Assembly: GCF_021389935.1 (NCBI RefSeq)
Contig: NZ_CP089979.1
Coordinates: 5,189,001-5,253,000 of the forward strand
Origin: Fulvivirga ligni
Lineage (GTDB): Bacteria > Bacteroidota > Bacteroidia > Cytophagales > Cyclobacteriaceae
Direction: 5' to 3'
DNA length: 64,000 bases
The notes under the pieces are model-generated. The model was given only the letters and a program-made list of their open reading frames with translations. It was not told the origin of the DNA and searched no databases. Of the stretch, positions 24,075 to 33,011 are shown one piece after another (position 1 is the first letter of the stretch; each line of letters starts with the position of its first letter). A program made the translations under genes and the position numbers.

Positions 24075-24965
24075 CTACTTTATCTTCACAATCTTATATC
24101 GTTTTCCGTTGCTGCCTTCATAAGTATTTTCAGCGCCTAGTTGATATACGAACTTATGTCCACGTTCATTATAATAGAAGGTTTTACTTTCTTTATCATA
24201 TTTCAAAATGGTATTAATGAATATTTTCGCATTGCTACCATCAGCAAATTGGATAGCAGAATACGCAACCTTCAAAAGATCATTATCATAGACCAATTCA
24301 AACTTGACCACCTCTTCCAAAGTTTTTCCTTCTGAATAAGTACTAATGGTAGCCTGATATATGCCCGGTAGTTCATCATCATATAATTCCCTTCTAATCA
24401 TTAAGTTATTGTCATAACGATCTATGCACCCATCATCAGTTTCATTCTTAAATATGACATCAGCAATTTTAGCAGTTTCTACAAATCCTGTATAACAGCT
24501 TTCATTAACTCCTACACTTACTTTTGAAAACCTCTCACCACGATAAATTAAACTCATTTTTTTTCCTTGTGGTATCAAAAAATCTATGTTTTCATTTTTT
24601 GGGTAAAGCAGTGTATCCGTAAACATGTACATATCTTGAGTAGCCTGGCTATGATTATCATTTTCATCAAGTAAGATTTCAAGTATTACATCATCGCCAT
24701 CGTTAAATCTAACAGTATTTATAGCAAAATACTCATCACCTCCTCGAGCATACTTTATGATATTGAAATGGCCCATATTTGTGCATTTCCCTGCCAGACA
24801 CACCTCATCCTTGCTATCAAGAAAACTTAGCAACCCATCTTTCAGACTAGTAGCCTTTACCACTGCAGGTCCAGATTTTATTCTGTGGGTAACTCCATTT
24901 ACCTGTGCACTTGCCAACAGAGGGATAAAAATTATGATGATATACGAAAGGATGATTTTGTTCAT
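24075..24965 (-). CDS. Secreted protein of unknown function
   Basis: 296 aa from the ATG at 24965. An ATG at 25007 would bury the signal peptide MNKIILSYIIIIFIPLLASA. The mature part is beta-rich with Cys pairs (EVCLAGKCTNMGHF; ESCYTGF; DGCIDRY), perhaps disulphides. It ends EGSNGKRYKIVKIK. No family recognised. Confidence 0.65.
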   Translation of the reverse strand: MNKIILSYIIIIFIPLLASAQVNGVTHRIKSGPAVVKATSLKDGLLSFLDSKDEVCLAGKCTNMGHFNIIKYARGGDEYFAINTVRFNDGDDVILEILLDENDNHSQATQDMYMFTDTLLYPKNENIDFLIPQGKKMSLIYRGERFSKVSVGVNESCYTGFVETAKIADVIFKNETDDGCIDRYDNNLMIRRELYDDELPGIYQATISTYSEGKTLEEVVKFELVYDNDLLKVAYSAIQFADGSNAKIFINTILKYDKESKTFYYNERGHKFVYQLGAENTYEGSNGKRYKIVKIK

Positions 24966-25003
24966 GTTATCGATAAATTGTGGAGCTTTTGAAGAGGCCA
25001 ATC

Positions 25004-25723
25004 TCATACTAATTCAAGCGGATAAAGTTGGGAGATAATATTTGTTCGACCTTCCCAGGTCCCTTTCTCCGAAAAAGGCCTGAAACGCAGTGTCGTAAAT
25101 TCAAAATGAAAATCTTTTCTGTCTCGCTCCTTCATGGCATCTTTATGCCGTTTGGGCTGGGAAACAGCACTATGTCCATGAACCATCCGCTCCATTTCTT
25201 TCCTAGATTTCCAGATAGAAAATGTAGAAACCGTTCTGGGAAATTTAATGGCAGCAAGAGATAAAGTTGTACCTGGATGATCACGCACCAATTTTTCTAC
25301 TGGCCTCCCCCATTGAATAAATCTGGGTAATTCTGTAAGCCTCATACGGGCAATGGTTACTGCCACCACGCATTCATCAGGTTCTTCCTTTTGAATATTA
25401 ACATCCGGCATTGTAAATTCATTGATATGTCCCCACTGCCTTAAAAAGGTCATGCGCGTATGCCAACCTTTTGCCAGCATCTTACCAAATGTTTGAGTCT
25501 CCAGAAAATGATCAAGAGCGGCTTCACTTTCCCATTGGGCAAACACGGCCATTTGTCGAACTAGTATTCTAGAAGTGGAAAAAACAGGTGCTCCTAAAGT
25601 CATCGAAGTCATGCATTCCCAGTGTATTAGGCCAGGTACTTTTACCTTAGAAGGTGGAAATAAAAAGGTTCTAAAGGCAGTGATATGATTGGTTTTTACC
25701 AGATGAAATGTGAATATGCTCAT
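25004..25723 (-). CDS. Spheroidene monooxygenase-like protein
   Basis: 239 aa from the ATG at 25723 (MSIFTFHLVKTNHITAF). The two internal repeats MAVFAQWESEAALDHFLE and VSTFSIWKSRKEMERMVHGH, with later ERDRKDFHFEFTTLRF, match the layout of CrtA-like monooxygenases, which are dimeric ferredoxin-like proteins. No carotenoid genes are near, so the substrate is open. It precedes the secreted-protein gene on the same strand. Confidence 0.65.
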   Translation of the reverse strand: MSIFTFHLVKTNHITAFRTFLFPPSKVKVPGLIHWECMTSMTLGAPVFSTSRILVRQMAVFAQWESEAALDHFLETQTFGKMLAKGWHTRMTFLRQWGHINEFTMPDVNIQKEEPDECVVAVTIARMRLTELPRFIQWGRPVEKLVRDHPGTTLSLAAIKFPRTVSTFSIWKSRKEMERMVHGHSAVSQPKRHKDAMKERDRKDFHFEFTTLRFRPFSEKGTWEGRTNIISQLYPLELV

Positions 25724-25856
25724 GGACAGGAATAAATAACTCAGTGAAATACACACTTATCGCAATCTATTAATAAATGCTGTATATCAAATCATTCACA
25801 ACAATGAAGTGGAAAAGTTTAGTCTTTTAATCCATCTAATTTATCACAAGATTAAT

Positions 25857-26450
25857 TCACAACTCATGCTCAACGGCCATTCCCTTTAAAATTTTCTCCA
25901 TGCCCCATTTGAGTAAATCTTTCGACTGCTCATTATCCAATCCACATACATCTTTGGTAACAATAATTGGCTCCATTCCCATAAGTATTGTGAGCAGGTG
26001 GATAAGGTTTTCTTTCTCAGTTTTATCGATTTTTGAATCTTTCAAAATCATTTGAAGCGTCTTCACTCTTCTGGCACCACGCTTTAGCTTAGAAGTGCTT
26101 GCAATAGCTACTGCCAGGTACTTCCTAAAAGCATTTTCATGTTCCAAAGCCAGGTTATTGTAATAATCCTGAACCTCTAAAACAGCCTCGCTAACTTTAC
26201 GGTCCTTATTACTCTCGTAAAGTGCCTCTGGGGTCTTTGTCTTTATGGCTAAGCCTGCTTCTCCTGCTAGCTCATCCACATTAGAATAGTAGCGGTAAAC
26301 GGTGGCTCTTGAAATTCCGGCATAGCCAGCAATATCATCTAACGTAAATTCTTTCCCCACTTTCAAAAAATGTTGGGCTGCTGCCAAAATATTATCTCTG
26401 GTACCCAACTTCTGATTTACACGGCCCTTGTCTAAGAAATCATTCTTCAT
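25857..26450 (-). CDS. TetR-family transcriptional regulator
   Basis: 197 aa. The N-terminal HTH (NILAAAQHFLKVGKEFTLDD and IAGYAGISRATVYRYY) is typical TetR. The C-terminal domain (~70-197) is a helical ligand-binding region of unknown specificity. The gene is divergent from a cupin gene. Two matching palindromes lie in the shared intergenic region, one overlapping its own start codon, so autoregulation and repression of the cupin gene are likely. Confidence 0.9.
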   Translation of the reverse strand: MKNDFLDKGRVNQKLGTRDNILAAAQHFLKVGKEFTLDDIAGYAGISRATVYRYYSNVDELAGEAGLAIKTKTPEALYESNKDRKVSEAVLEVQDYYNNLALEHENAFRKYLAVAIASTSKLKRGARRVKTLQMILKDSKIDKTEKENLIHLLTILMGMEPIIVTKDVCGLDNEQSKDLLKWGMEKILKGMAVEHEL

Positions 26451-26466
26451 GAGACAAATATCTCAT
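26449..26466. promoter_or_regulatory. Operator 1 for the TetR-type regulator
   Basis: ATGAGACAAATATCTCAT: 6-bp arms with a 6-bp centre. It overlaps the start codon of the regulator gene. It matches operator 2 (26501-26520) at all but one base of the centre. Confidence 0.75.
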
Positions 26467-26471
26467 AAAAC

Positions 26472-26502
26472 TTTGAATTGTCAAAAGCTTGAACTACCTT
26501 CA
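26472..26502 (+). promoter_or_regulatory. Bacteroidota-type promoter for the cupin gene
   Basis: TTTG (26472-26475), a 19-bp spacer, then TACCTTCA (26495-26502), against the consensus TTTG-N19-TAnnTTTG. The -7 box overlaps the left end of operator 2, so a bound repressor would block it. Confidence 0.5.
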
Positions 26503-26520
26503 TGAGACAAAAATCTCATG
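26501..26520. promoter_or_regulatory. Operator 2 for the TetR-type regulator
   Basis: CATGAGACAAAAATCTCATG: perfect 7-bp arms around a 6-bp centre. It ends 2 bp before the cupin ATG at 26523. Confidence 0.75.
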
Positions 26521-26522
26521 AA

Positions 26523-26966
26523 ATGAATACAATCACTACTAAATGGGTTCTAGGTCATAAGGTAACAGCCTACCCAATGAGCGGAAATTATGATTTGATG
26601 TTAGGCGAAACTCCACCTCAAGTTCCAGGTCCTCCACCACACTATCACAACTCTTACACAGAATCTTTTTTAATTGTAGAAGGCCAAATGGAGTTTATGA
26701 TGAATGGAGAAACTAAGCTTGTGAAAGCGGGCGAGTCTGTAGACATTCCTCCAAAAACGCTACACACCTTTACCAACAAGCACGATGCCACCTGTAGGTG
26801 GGTGAACATTCACAGTCCTAAAGGCTTTGGTGAATTTTTCTCGCAAATAGGCATTGAAGCTGAAGAGAGTAATGCGCAGGAAAAGTCGGTGGCTCCTGAA
26901 TTAATTCAAAAAGTAATAGCAAGTGCTGGTGACCATGACATGGTCATTGAGCTTCAGCACACTTAA
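26523..26966 (+). CDS. Cupin-domain protein
   Basis: 147 aa from the ATG at 26523; the ATG at 26502 lies inside operator 2. The cupin metal motif is PPPHYHNSYTESFLIVEG (two His and a Glu), and the second motif is DIPPKTLHTFTNK with a His. The fold is a single double-stranded beta-helix, probably cytoplasmic. Substrate unknown. It is controlled by the divergent TetR-type regulator. It ends ahead of a hairpin at 27001. Confidence 0.85.
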   Translation: MNTITTKWVLGHKVTAYPMSGNYDLMLGETPPQVPGPPPHYHNSYTESFLIVEGQMEFMMNGETKLVKAGESVDIPPKTLHTFTNKHDATCRWVNIHSPKGFGEFFSQIGIEAEESNAQEKSVAPELIQKVIASAGDHDMVIELQHT

Positions 26967-27000
26967 TAAAATTCCATGGAAAGGGCAGGCTGTGCATGAA

Positions 27001-27029
27001 CCATCCGATGGCTCAGAGCCATTGGATGG
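27001..27029. terminator. Hairpin between convergent genes
   Basis: CCATCCGATGGCTC and GAGCCATTGGATGG arms overlap around AGA, with one mismatch. It lies past the cupin stop and before the end of the lipoprotein gene. It could end transcription from both sides. No T-tract, so it may be a REP-like element instead. Confidence 0.5.
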
Positions 27030-27149
27030 ACTCTTCTTAGAGCATAGGCTCGGCCTTATCTCCTATATGAATGGTCGCCCACAAAGGGAACCCATTATTA
27101 TGATGACAACTATCAAGGTAATAAGGATAATTATTTTCCTAACCATGTT

Positions 27150-27644
27150 TTAATTTTGTTTATAAATAAATTCTGAAATTCCCTGATCCACAACCATTCT
27201 CAGGCTCTCATTAATCAGAACATATTTATAAGTATATTTTACTTCTTCTCCTTTTGAAGCATCAATTTCAGATACCAGACCATACTCTTGAATGAACAGG
27301 GTATCATATCTCACATCATAAATAATCTTATTATCTATTAGCATTTCACAGCGGTATTCACGCCCCTCCTGATTAATATTCAGTAATAATGTATCTGTAC
27401 ATCCAGGAGCAACGGAACATGTCCATTTACTGGACGAAAGATCTGATAAATTTAAATGGTCAATTTGAATTGGTTCTCTATTCGGATGAATCTCTATTGA
27501 CTCACTCTCCTTTGAATCTTTTAGCGGGTCATGATCCTCAGTTAACCCTACAGCATTCTCAGAAGATGAGCTCGATTGCTCATTTTGGGTTTTATTGATG
27601 CAGGAAATTAAAAGTACCAAGATTACAAATACACTACTTCTCAT
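27150..27644 (-). CDS. Lipoprotein, function unknown
   Basis: 164 aa. MRSSVFVILVLLISC is a lipobox with Cys15. A Ser/Asn/Asp-rich linker follows (QSSSSSENAVG), then a beta-rich domain with CSVAPGCTDTLLLNI. No family recognised. It is probably periplasmic, in the inner or outer membrane. Confidence 0.65.
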   Translation of the reverse strand: MRSSVFVILVLLISCINKTQNEQSSSSSENAVGLTEDHDPLKDSKESESIEIHPNREPIQIDHLNLSDLSSSKWTCSVAPGCTDTLLLNINQEGREYRCEMLIDNKIIYDVRYDTLFIQEYGLVSEIDASKGEEVKYTYKYVLINESLRMVVDQGISEFIYKQN

Positions 27645-27715
27645 ATGGATCTATTTCTAAAAATCATTAATTCTGAGAGAATCTTCAACCCTATTAATGC
27701 TCCTTGTTGTGTACT

Positions 27716-28099
27716 TTATGATGTGTTAGTCTGTAGCTCCAGTCTATCTGTTGAAATAAATATCAATGTTCCGATTTGCTGACTTTCCCATTCTTCATTT
27801 ATAATCGCCTTATCTTCACGGGGAGAATCAATTATTATAATCAACATGATTATGGATATAAACAATGCTAGCAAAGTCAATACCCCCGCTATCATACTAG
27901 ATTCTTTTGTAAACTGATATAATCCAAATCCGATAGCTCCTCCTACCCCACCAACTATAGCACTTACCAATATACTATTAATACCTAATAGGAGCGACAA
28001 CTCACGTCCAAGATTACTGGCTGAGACCACAGGAATAACTGTAAATAATGTCAACCACAATTGGTCATTCTTTATTTCCTTATTTTCCGTCGTTTCCAT
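27716..28099 (-). CDS. Small membrane protein (three TM)
   Basis: 127 aa. Hydrophobic segments: LWLTLFTVIPVVSA, ILVSAIVGGVGGAIGFGLY and MIAGVLTLLALFISIIMLI. The glycine-rich second helix suggests packing. Unknown function. Confidence 0.55.
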   Translation of the reverse strand: METTENKEIKNDQLWLTLFTVIPVVSASNLGRELSLLLGINSILVSAIVGGVGGAIGFGLYQFTKESSMIAGVLTLLALFISIIMLIIIIDSPREDKAIINEEWESQQIGTLIFISTDRLELQTNTS

Positions 28100-28138
28100 A
28101 GACCTTTACTTATTAATTAGGATCAATTCATAAAGAAA

Positions 28139-29251
28139 TCATCGCAACTTCTTCCTTAACCAAGCTCTTACAGGCTCATCAAACCATTTTAAACTAACGT
28201 ATGCAAGCACTATAGCACCGGCAAATGTCAGTAATGCATATGGCCATGCTCCTGCCAGGGTAATGCCGCTGTGATTACTCACCCAGGCTACATAGAAGTA
28301 GACCAGCACATAATGTGTCATGTATAATGGGTAAGAAAGATCGCCTAAAAACTGGCATATTTTATTTTCGTTTTTGCCGTGTACCACGCCGCTAGCCCCC
28401 ATGTATACGATAAGTGGAAATATAATAATGATACATATAGATTCAAATAGACCGTTAGCCCAAAGATGCTCTGCACCACCTATTCGGGGCATGAATAGCA
28501 CAACAGCCAAGAGCAGGCTACACCACAAAAAAGCATTTTTTATTTGCTTGGGCTTAGCCACTCGCTGAAGCAGCAAACCACCAAAGAAGGGGAACAGGGT
28601 TCGGGTTATTCCTATACGCATATGTTCAAAATTGAGCGTCCAGCCGCCAGCTACATCACCGTTAGGGCTGGTTACAGCCAAATGAACCAGCAAGGCTCCA
28701 CATAGTATCACAAAAACAGTAAGTGCCTTATTGGAAAGTTTTCTTAGCCCAAGGGCATAAAGAATGTTGGCTACATATTCAAAAAATAGAGACCAGCCCA
28801 CACTATTGAGCGGGTGCATTTCCTGCCAACCGCGAATATCCATGGAAAGTGGTAGCGGGAGTAGTGTATAACCGATAAGCAACACTACCATCAGCTTCCA
28901 AAATGGAACCGTATGAATAAGCGGCCATATGGTGGAATCTGTAAAGTAAAAACCTATTGCCCCCAGTGTCATACCCAGAATAACCAATGGCTGTAACCTT
29001 TCCAGCCTGCGACGCAAAAAGCCGCCGGTGGTAAGCTTACCCCATCTATCATCATAGGCATAACCGATAACATAACCAGATAGTAGAAAGAAAAAATCTA
29101 CTGCCAGATAACCGTGATTAACCACGTTATCCAAATGGCCCGTGGCCAATGGTTCTGTAAGATGAAAGAATACTACGATGATAGCCGCAACCCCACGAAG
29201 TCCGTCTAAGATTTGATAATGTGGCTTGGTAGCCAGTTTTGTATTGTCCAT
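28139..29251 (-). CDS. Acyltransferase 3 family membrane protein
   Basis: 370 aa with about ten TM segments. The family start LDGLRGVAAIIVVFFHL is present with its catalytic His, then GYLAVDFFFLLSGYVI and the Arg-rich FLRRRLERL before TM3. It is like OafA-type enzymes that O-acylate sugars of surface polysaccharides. No polysaccharide genes are adjacent, so the acceptor is unknown. Confidence 0.85.
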   Translation of the reverse strand: MDNTKLATKPHYQILDGLRGVAAIIVVFFHLTEPLATGHLDNVVNHGYLAVDFFFLLSGYVIGYAYDDRWGKLTTGGFLRRRLERLQPLVILGMTLGAIGFYFTDSTIWPLIHTVPFWKLMVVLLIGYTLLPLPLSMDIRGWQEMHPLNSVGWSLFFEYVANILYALGLRKLSNKALTVFVILCGALLVHLAVTSPNGDVAGGWTLNFEHMRIGITRTLFPFFGGLLLQRVAKPKQIKNAFLWCSLLLAVVLFMPRIGGAEHLWANGLFESICIIIIFPLIVYMGASGVVHGKNENKICQFLGDLSYPLYMTHYVLVYFYVAWVSNHSGITLAGAWPYALLTFAGAIVLAYVSLKWFDEPVRAWLRKKLR

Positions 29252-29428
29252 AGATAAAGAAAGTCGCTGTTTTGGCGACTTTTTAGAAAGTCCGAAACCT
29301 TAAAAGTAGCATAAATTTTATATTCTGTATAAAATGAGAGAAAAATGCTACGGCTCCAGGGTGCGTTACGGCTTGGAGGTGTAAAGGGAGGAAACTGAGA
29401 GTCAACGTGTAGTTTTTATGAAAAGAAA

Positions 29429-29677
29429 TTATTCATTTGAAACGGATTTTAAATCTTGCCTTAGAATCCATAAACTATTCTTTATTGGATTATGATTTTC
29501 CAGACCATAACTATCCAAATCACACTCAAATTTCACAAGTACTCTCTTCCCACCTGGCTCAATTACAATCCCCCTTTCTCCAATTAGCTTCCAATAATCT
29601 TCGTTTGAGGCCTGAGGATTTAAGGATGTCAATGTTCCATTGAACTGAATTAATTCTACATCATCATTAATCTTCAT
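29429..29677 (-). CDS. Small protein, partner of the zinc-ribbon-like gene
   Basis: 82 aa, probably a small beta-barrel (DVELIQFNGTLTSL, GERGIVIEPGGKRVLVKF and HNPIKNSLWIL). Its start overlaps the end of the upstream gene by 11 bp, so the two are co-translated. Function unknown. Confidence 0.55.
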   Translation of the reverse strand: MKINDDVELIQFNGTLTSLNPQASNEDYWKLIGERGIVIEPGGKRVLVKFECDLDSYGLENHNPIKNSLWILRQDLKSVSNE

Positions 29678-29879
29678 TAGGTGAAATTTTAGTACCGCAC
29701 CATGGACAATAATTCATTTCAATTCCTGAAGTACCACCATCATGAATGATAACTCTATAAGATTTAGTTTGTGAAGAATAGTCAATCAAAGTGTCAGGGC
29801 ACTCGTATTTATCTTTATGACGACTACAGTGAAAAGAAGTGTGGTAATCCATCATTTCACAACAATGTAATTTATTCAT
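29667..29879 (-). CDS. DUF6980-like small Cys-rich protein
   Basis: 70 aa. MNKLHCCEMMDYHTSFHC, KDKYECPDTLI and the end MNYCPWCGTKI match the DUF6980 pattern as I remember it. The CPWCG hairpin and N-terminal CC pair suggest zinc binding. It overlaps the 82-aa gene downstream by 11 bp. Confidence 0.7.
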   Translation of the reverse strand: MNKLHCCEMMDYHTSFHCSRHKDKYECPDTLIDYSSQTKSYRVIIHDGGTSGIEMNYCPWCGTKISPNED

Positions 29880-29917
29880 TTATAGATTATTAGAAATTAA
29901 AGACCTTAGCTTCATAG

Positions 29918-31300
29918 TTATTTCAATTTCTCCAGATATTCCAGCGCTTTAGCAAGCACCGGATCTTTATGTGACAAGAAATCAGACAGAGACGTTTCCA
30001 CTAATACATCCGGCTGAATGCCCATACCGACAAATTCCCGACCATCAGGGTAAGTATCCTTCTTCACACATACCCTTGCCACGCCACCACCAGGCAACTC
30101 AAAGTTCATAGGCAGCCCTGTACTTCCAAAGCTTGGCACTCCAAAAGTGACCATATGCTCTTGATTGTCAGCATAAACGAGGAAATCTTCTGCTGCTGAA
30201 GCCGTTAGGTGACCAATTAGAATAGCCGTGGGTATTTCAATGCGGTCAATATTTAAATTACTGGTGTTATAGGCCTCAGAAGACAATGAATAAAACAGCA
30301 GATCATGATTGGCCAGGTAATAATCTTTCAAAAATGATTGTCTCGACGTATCCTGCACAGAAACCTTGCGCCCCCAAGCCTTATATGCTGGAATATGCTG
30401 TCTGGTTTGTGATTTTGCTCTATACAAAAGCGTATCATTAGTGAGGTATTTGATGAGTTCTCGAGCCACAGCATCATTACCTCCACCATTATTTCTTAAG
30501 TCAATAATCAACTTTTCAGCTTTATCAAGCTCGGGCTTTATCTCTGAGAATAAATCCATAATCTTCCAGTCAGAAAATGAATTAAAGGCCAGATAAGCTA
30601 CACCTTTCTCCTGCCATTTAAACTCCAACAACTGAGCTTCCTCTTGCTCCGGATACATTTTCACTTCCCCAGATGCACCCGCGATAAGATGCAATTCCTT
30701 TACTTTTCCCTTAGGTGTTCTCACTTCTATATCATACTCAGTGCCTTCATATGCCTCCAGCAGGTATTGCACTGATAAGTCTAATAAAACATGTGGAGAT
30801 GAGGTAGATATAAATGGTTTAACCATTTCATCAATATACTCTTGAGTAGCAAGGCCATTTATTTTTATAATCTCGCTACCTGGTGGCAAATCCTTCTTCT
30901 TATCGTCATTTATCTGGACTATAATGGCTTTATTTTCAATGCTTTTAAGCACAATCTTATAATCACCAAAATCAGTGGAAGATACTTTGTCTCTTATGCT
31001 TTTCGGAAACCAGACATTGGTATGCCCGTCCTTCAGATAGGCACTCAACCTTTGTAGCACTCTATAATATTCATAATCATTTTTGGTTTCCAAAACCTGA
31101 CTTATGGCCTCACGATATTGCTGATCCCAATCAGCCTTATCTATCTTATACAAGTAGACAAAATTGTAATTCACCTCCTGCCAAAATTTTGAAAGGCCAT
31201 AGAGCTTCTCGGTGTCGGTGAGCTGATCAGGTTTCTGACTAAAACTAAATTGAGACGTAAGACACACAATGAGGGCTATTATCAGAGTTTTTGAAGACAT
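29918..31300 (-). CDS. S41-family peptidase, secreted
   Basis: 460 aa with signal peptide (MSSKTLIIALIVCLTSQFSF). PDZ-like part: DLPPGSEIIKINGLATQEY. Catalytic region: LIIDLRNNGGGNDAVAREL, then TAILIGHLTASAAEDFLVYA with the nucleophile Ser, and MGIQPDVLVE at the end. It is a periplasmic peptidase of the Bacteroidota S41 group. The upstream 415 bp carry repeats. Confidence 0.85.
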   Translation of the reverse strand: MSSKTLIIALIVCLTSQFSFSQKPDQLTDTEKLYGLSKFWQEVNYNFVYLYKIDKADWDQQYREAISQVLETKNDYEYYRVLQRLSAYLKDGHTNVWFPKSIRDKVSSTDFGDYKIVLKSIENKAIIVQINDDKKKDLPPGSEIIKINGLATQEYIDEMVKPFISTSSPHVLLDLSVQYLLEAYEGTEYDIEVRTPKGKVKELHLIAGASGEVKMYPEQEEAQLLEFKWQEKGVAYLAFNSFSDWKIMDLFSEIKPELDKAEKLIIDLRNNGGGNDAVARELIKYLTNDTLLYRAKSQTRQHIPAYKAWGRKVSVQDTSRQSFLKDYYLANHDLLFYSLSSEAYNTSNLNIDRIEIPTAILIGHLTASAAEDFLVYADNQEHMVTFGVPSFGSTGLPMNFELPGGGVARVCVKKDTYPDGREFVGMGIQPDVLVETSLSDFLSHKDPVLAKALEYLEKLK

Positions 31301-31389
31301 TGCTTTGACTTAAAGATGGATTATCTAGTTCAAGAGAAACAAATATATTAATTTTTAAATATTATTTATTGTTCTCTGGTTATTATGTT

Positions 31390-31612
31390 GCTGATTGGGA
31401 CTCCGGCTCTCCGCTGCGCTGCGGCCGGAGTGACGAATAAAAGAGAATAGAGCTGCGGTCGGAGTGACTATTAAGAAAAAAGGTAACTGTGGATGTAGTG
31501 ATAATCAAGATAGACGAAAGCTACGGCCGGAGTGATGTATATAAGAGAAGGGAGCTGCGGCCGCAGTGACATTTAAGTAAGAAGGGGGACTACGGCCGTA
31601 GTGATGAAAGAA
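31390..31612. repeat. Five-fold degenerate repeat AGCTGCGGCCGGAGTGAC
   Basis: Units near 31419, 31451, 31519, 31553 and 31590, with variants GCGGCCGGAGTGAC, GCGGTCGGAGTGAC, TACGGCCGGAGTGA, GCGGCCGCAGTGAC and TACGGCCGTAGTGA. Each has a CGGCCG-like palindrome. The spacers are AAGAGAA/AAGAAGG-rich and 32-68 bp long. It lies upstream of the S41 peptidase gene and downstream of the 94-aa gene. GC-rich against an AT-rich background. Confidence 0.7.
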
Positions 31613-31716
31613 AGGGATTTAACCAGTGTGAGAGGAGTGTAAAATGATAGTTTGTAGCAATAAAGAAAAAGGCTGTGCGGAAGGCCTTAAATGGCAAGAT
31701 AGAAAAATAGAACTGA

Positions 31717-32001
31717 CTATAAATTTACATTGCCACCTTCTCCGTAGCCGGTTAATGACTGCCAGTTATCAGTATTATTACCACCTGGCTTCACTTTCCT
31801 GTTTTGCTTTGTAATGACTTCATATTTTGGCGGTTTAATTATGTAGCTTACAATGGCTCCCCAGAAGAAAGGAAGCAACCAGGTTAAGACAGTATTTAAC
31901 CATTTTATTCTCCGGTTAAATATAATTGATTTGAATATTTTCCGAGTTACGCTAATTGCATAAATGCAATGAATTAGAAAAAATATATAGAGTAATTCCA
32001 T
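31717..32001 (-). CDS. Small two-TM membrane protein
   Basis: 94 aa. TM helices LLYIFFLIHCIYAISV and TVLTWLLPFFWGAIVSYII, then a basic polar tail (KPPKYEVITKQNRKV) and a Gly-rich end. This resembles small 'PLDc_N-like' membrane proteins, but the motif is incomplete. Function unknown. Confidence 0.5.
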   Translation of the reverse strand: MELLYIFFLIHCIYAISVTRKIFKSIIFNRRIKWLNTVLTWLLPFFWGAIVSYIIKPPKYEVITKQNRKVKPGGNNTDNWQSLTGYGEGGNVNL

Positions 32002-32034
32002 GTTAAAAGTCTGGTGCTATCCTAAATAGTTATT

Positions 32035-32493
32035 TCATTTAAGGATGGTAAATGAAGCGGTAAGTCCCACGCTAAAGTTTCTGGGCAACTTATGTACTCC
32101 GAAAATAGCTCTTGAGTGCTCCCCTTTTGCTCCTAAAATTTTAACAAACAAGTCTGACGCTCCGTTAACAACTTTTGGAGAATCATCCCAATCATCACCT
32201 GATTGAAAATAGGCTTCAATATGATTTAAACCAATTATATTATCAAAGCCTACCTTTTCATTGATTTGGGCCAACACATTCAGCGCACATAATTCCATGG
32301 CCTTATAACCATCTGTCGTATCCAGCTCATCGCCCAGCCTGCCTAGATACAAATACTCTTCATTTAGAATAGGAAACTGAATCGCTACATAGGCAATATT
32401 GTCCCTTACATTAACCGAAAGATAACTGCCGCCTGGTGTAGATACATTGGGAAGCAGGTAGCCGTATTTAGTTAAATTTTCCTGGGGTGTCAT
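32035..32493 (-). CDS. RidA-family (YjgF-like) protein
   Basis: 152 aa. Family markers: LPNVSTPGGSYLSVNVRDNI, LGRLGDELDTTDGYKAMELC, ALNVLAQI and NGASDLFVKILGAKGEHSR, ending VGVHKLPRNFSVGL. This is the longer subgroup often called YjgF/chorismate mutase-like. It lacks a clear canonical imine-deaminase Arg context, so activity is uncertain. Cytoplasmic. Confidence 0.85.
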   Translation of the reverse strand: MTPQENLTKYGYLLPNVSTPGGSYLSVNVRDNIAYVAIQFPILNEEYLYLGRLGDELDTTDGYKAMELCALNVLAQINEKVGFDNIIGLNHIEAYFQSGDDWDDSPKVVNGASDLFVKILGAKGEHSRAIFGVHKLPRNFSVGLTASFTILK

Positions 32494-32522
32494 CTTTTAG
32501 GGTCAATTATTTAATAATTGCT

Positions 32523-32864
32523 CTACCATTCTCTCCACTCCTCTGTAATATGATATGAAAGATCGTTATATCCTTTATCATGTCCCGCTATAATAATAAT
32601 CTCACAAATGTCTTCTCGCTGTTCGGTTTCGATGAGTTCATCTCCACATTTCTCATTCAGTGTGTTTAACGCCAACACTGCCTTTTCCACTTCCTTCATC
32701 CCCTCTTCTTTCCCAGCTGATTTACCTATATTAACTAAATATCTATCAATAATTTGCATGCAGCTTTCTACATCAGACTGGTCATATCCAGTGTCTCCCT
32801 CCACTATAAAATCAATCATTCCGCCCTTAAGACGCTCCTTAATCTTCTCTATTTCTGAATTCAT
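32523..32864 (-). CDS. Hypothetical protein, helical
   Basis: 113 aa, acidic, mainly helical (SEIEKIKERLKGGMIDFIVE; GMKEVEKAVLALNTLNEKCG). No signal peptide or membrane segment. Not recognised. It lies 29 bp upstream of the RidA-like gene on the same strand. Confidence 0.5.
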   Translation of the reverse strand: MNSEIEKIKERLKGGMIDFIVEGDTGYDQSDVESCMQIIDRYLVNIGKSAGKEEGMKEVEKAVLALNTLNEKCGDELIETEQREDICEIIIIAGHDKGYNDLSYHITEEWREW

Positions 32865-33011
32865 TATTTACTCTGATTTAACGAGCTCTAAAATAGGAAA
32901 TTTTAACTGAGTGCATCCAGTACTAAAAATGTCATTTTTTATGGCAACTGAAATATAATCTCATTAGTAGCGTGATTTCCAAATCCATACAATCACCGTG
33001 ACTACTTAAAT

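Noticed and set aside
31390-31612. CRISPR array
   Set aside because: Units are short, variable and unevenly spaced, and there are no cas genes.
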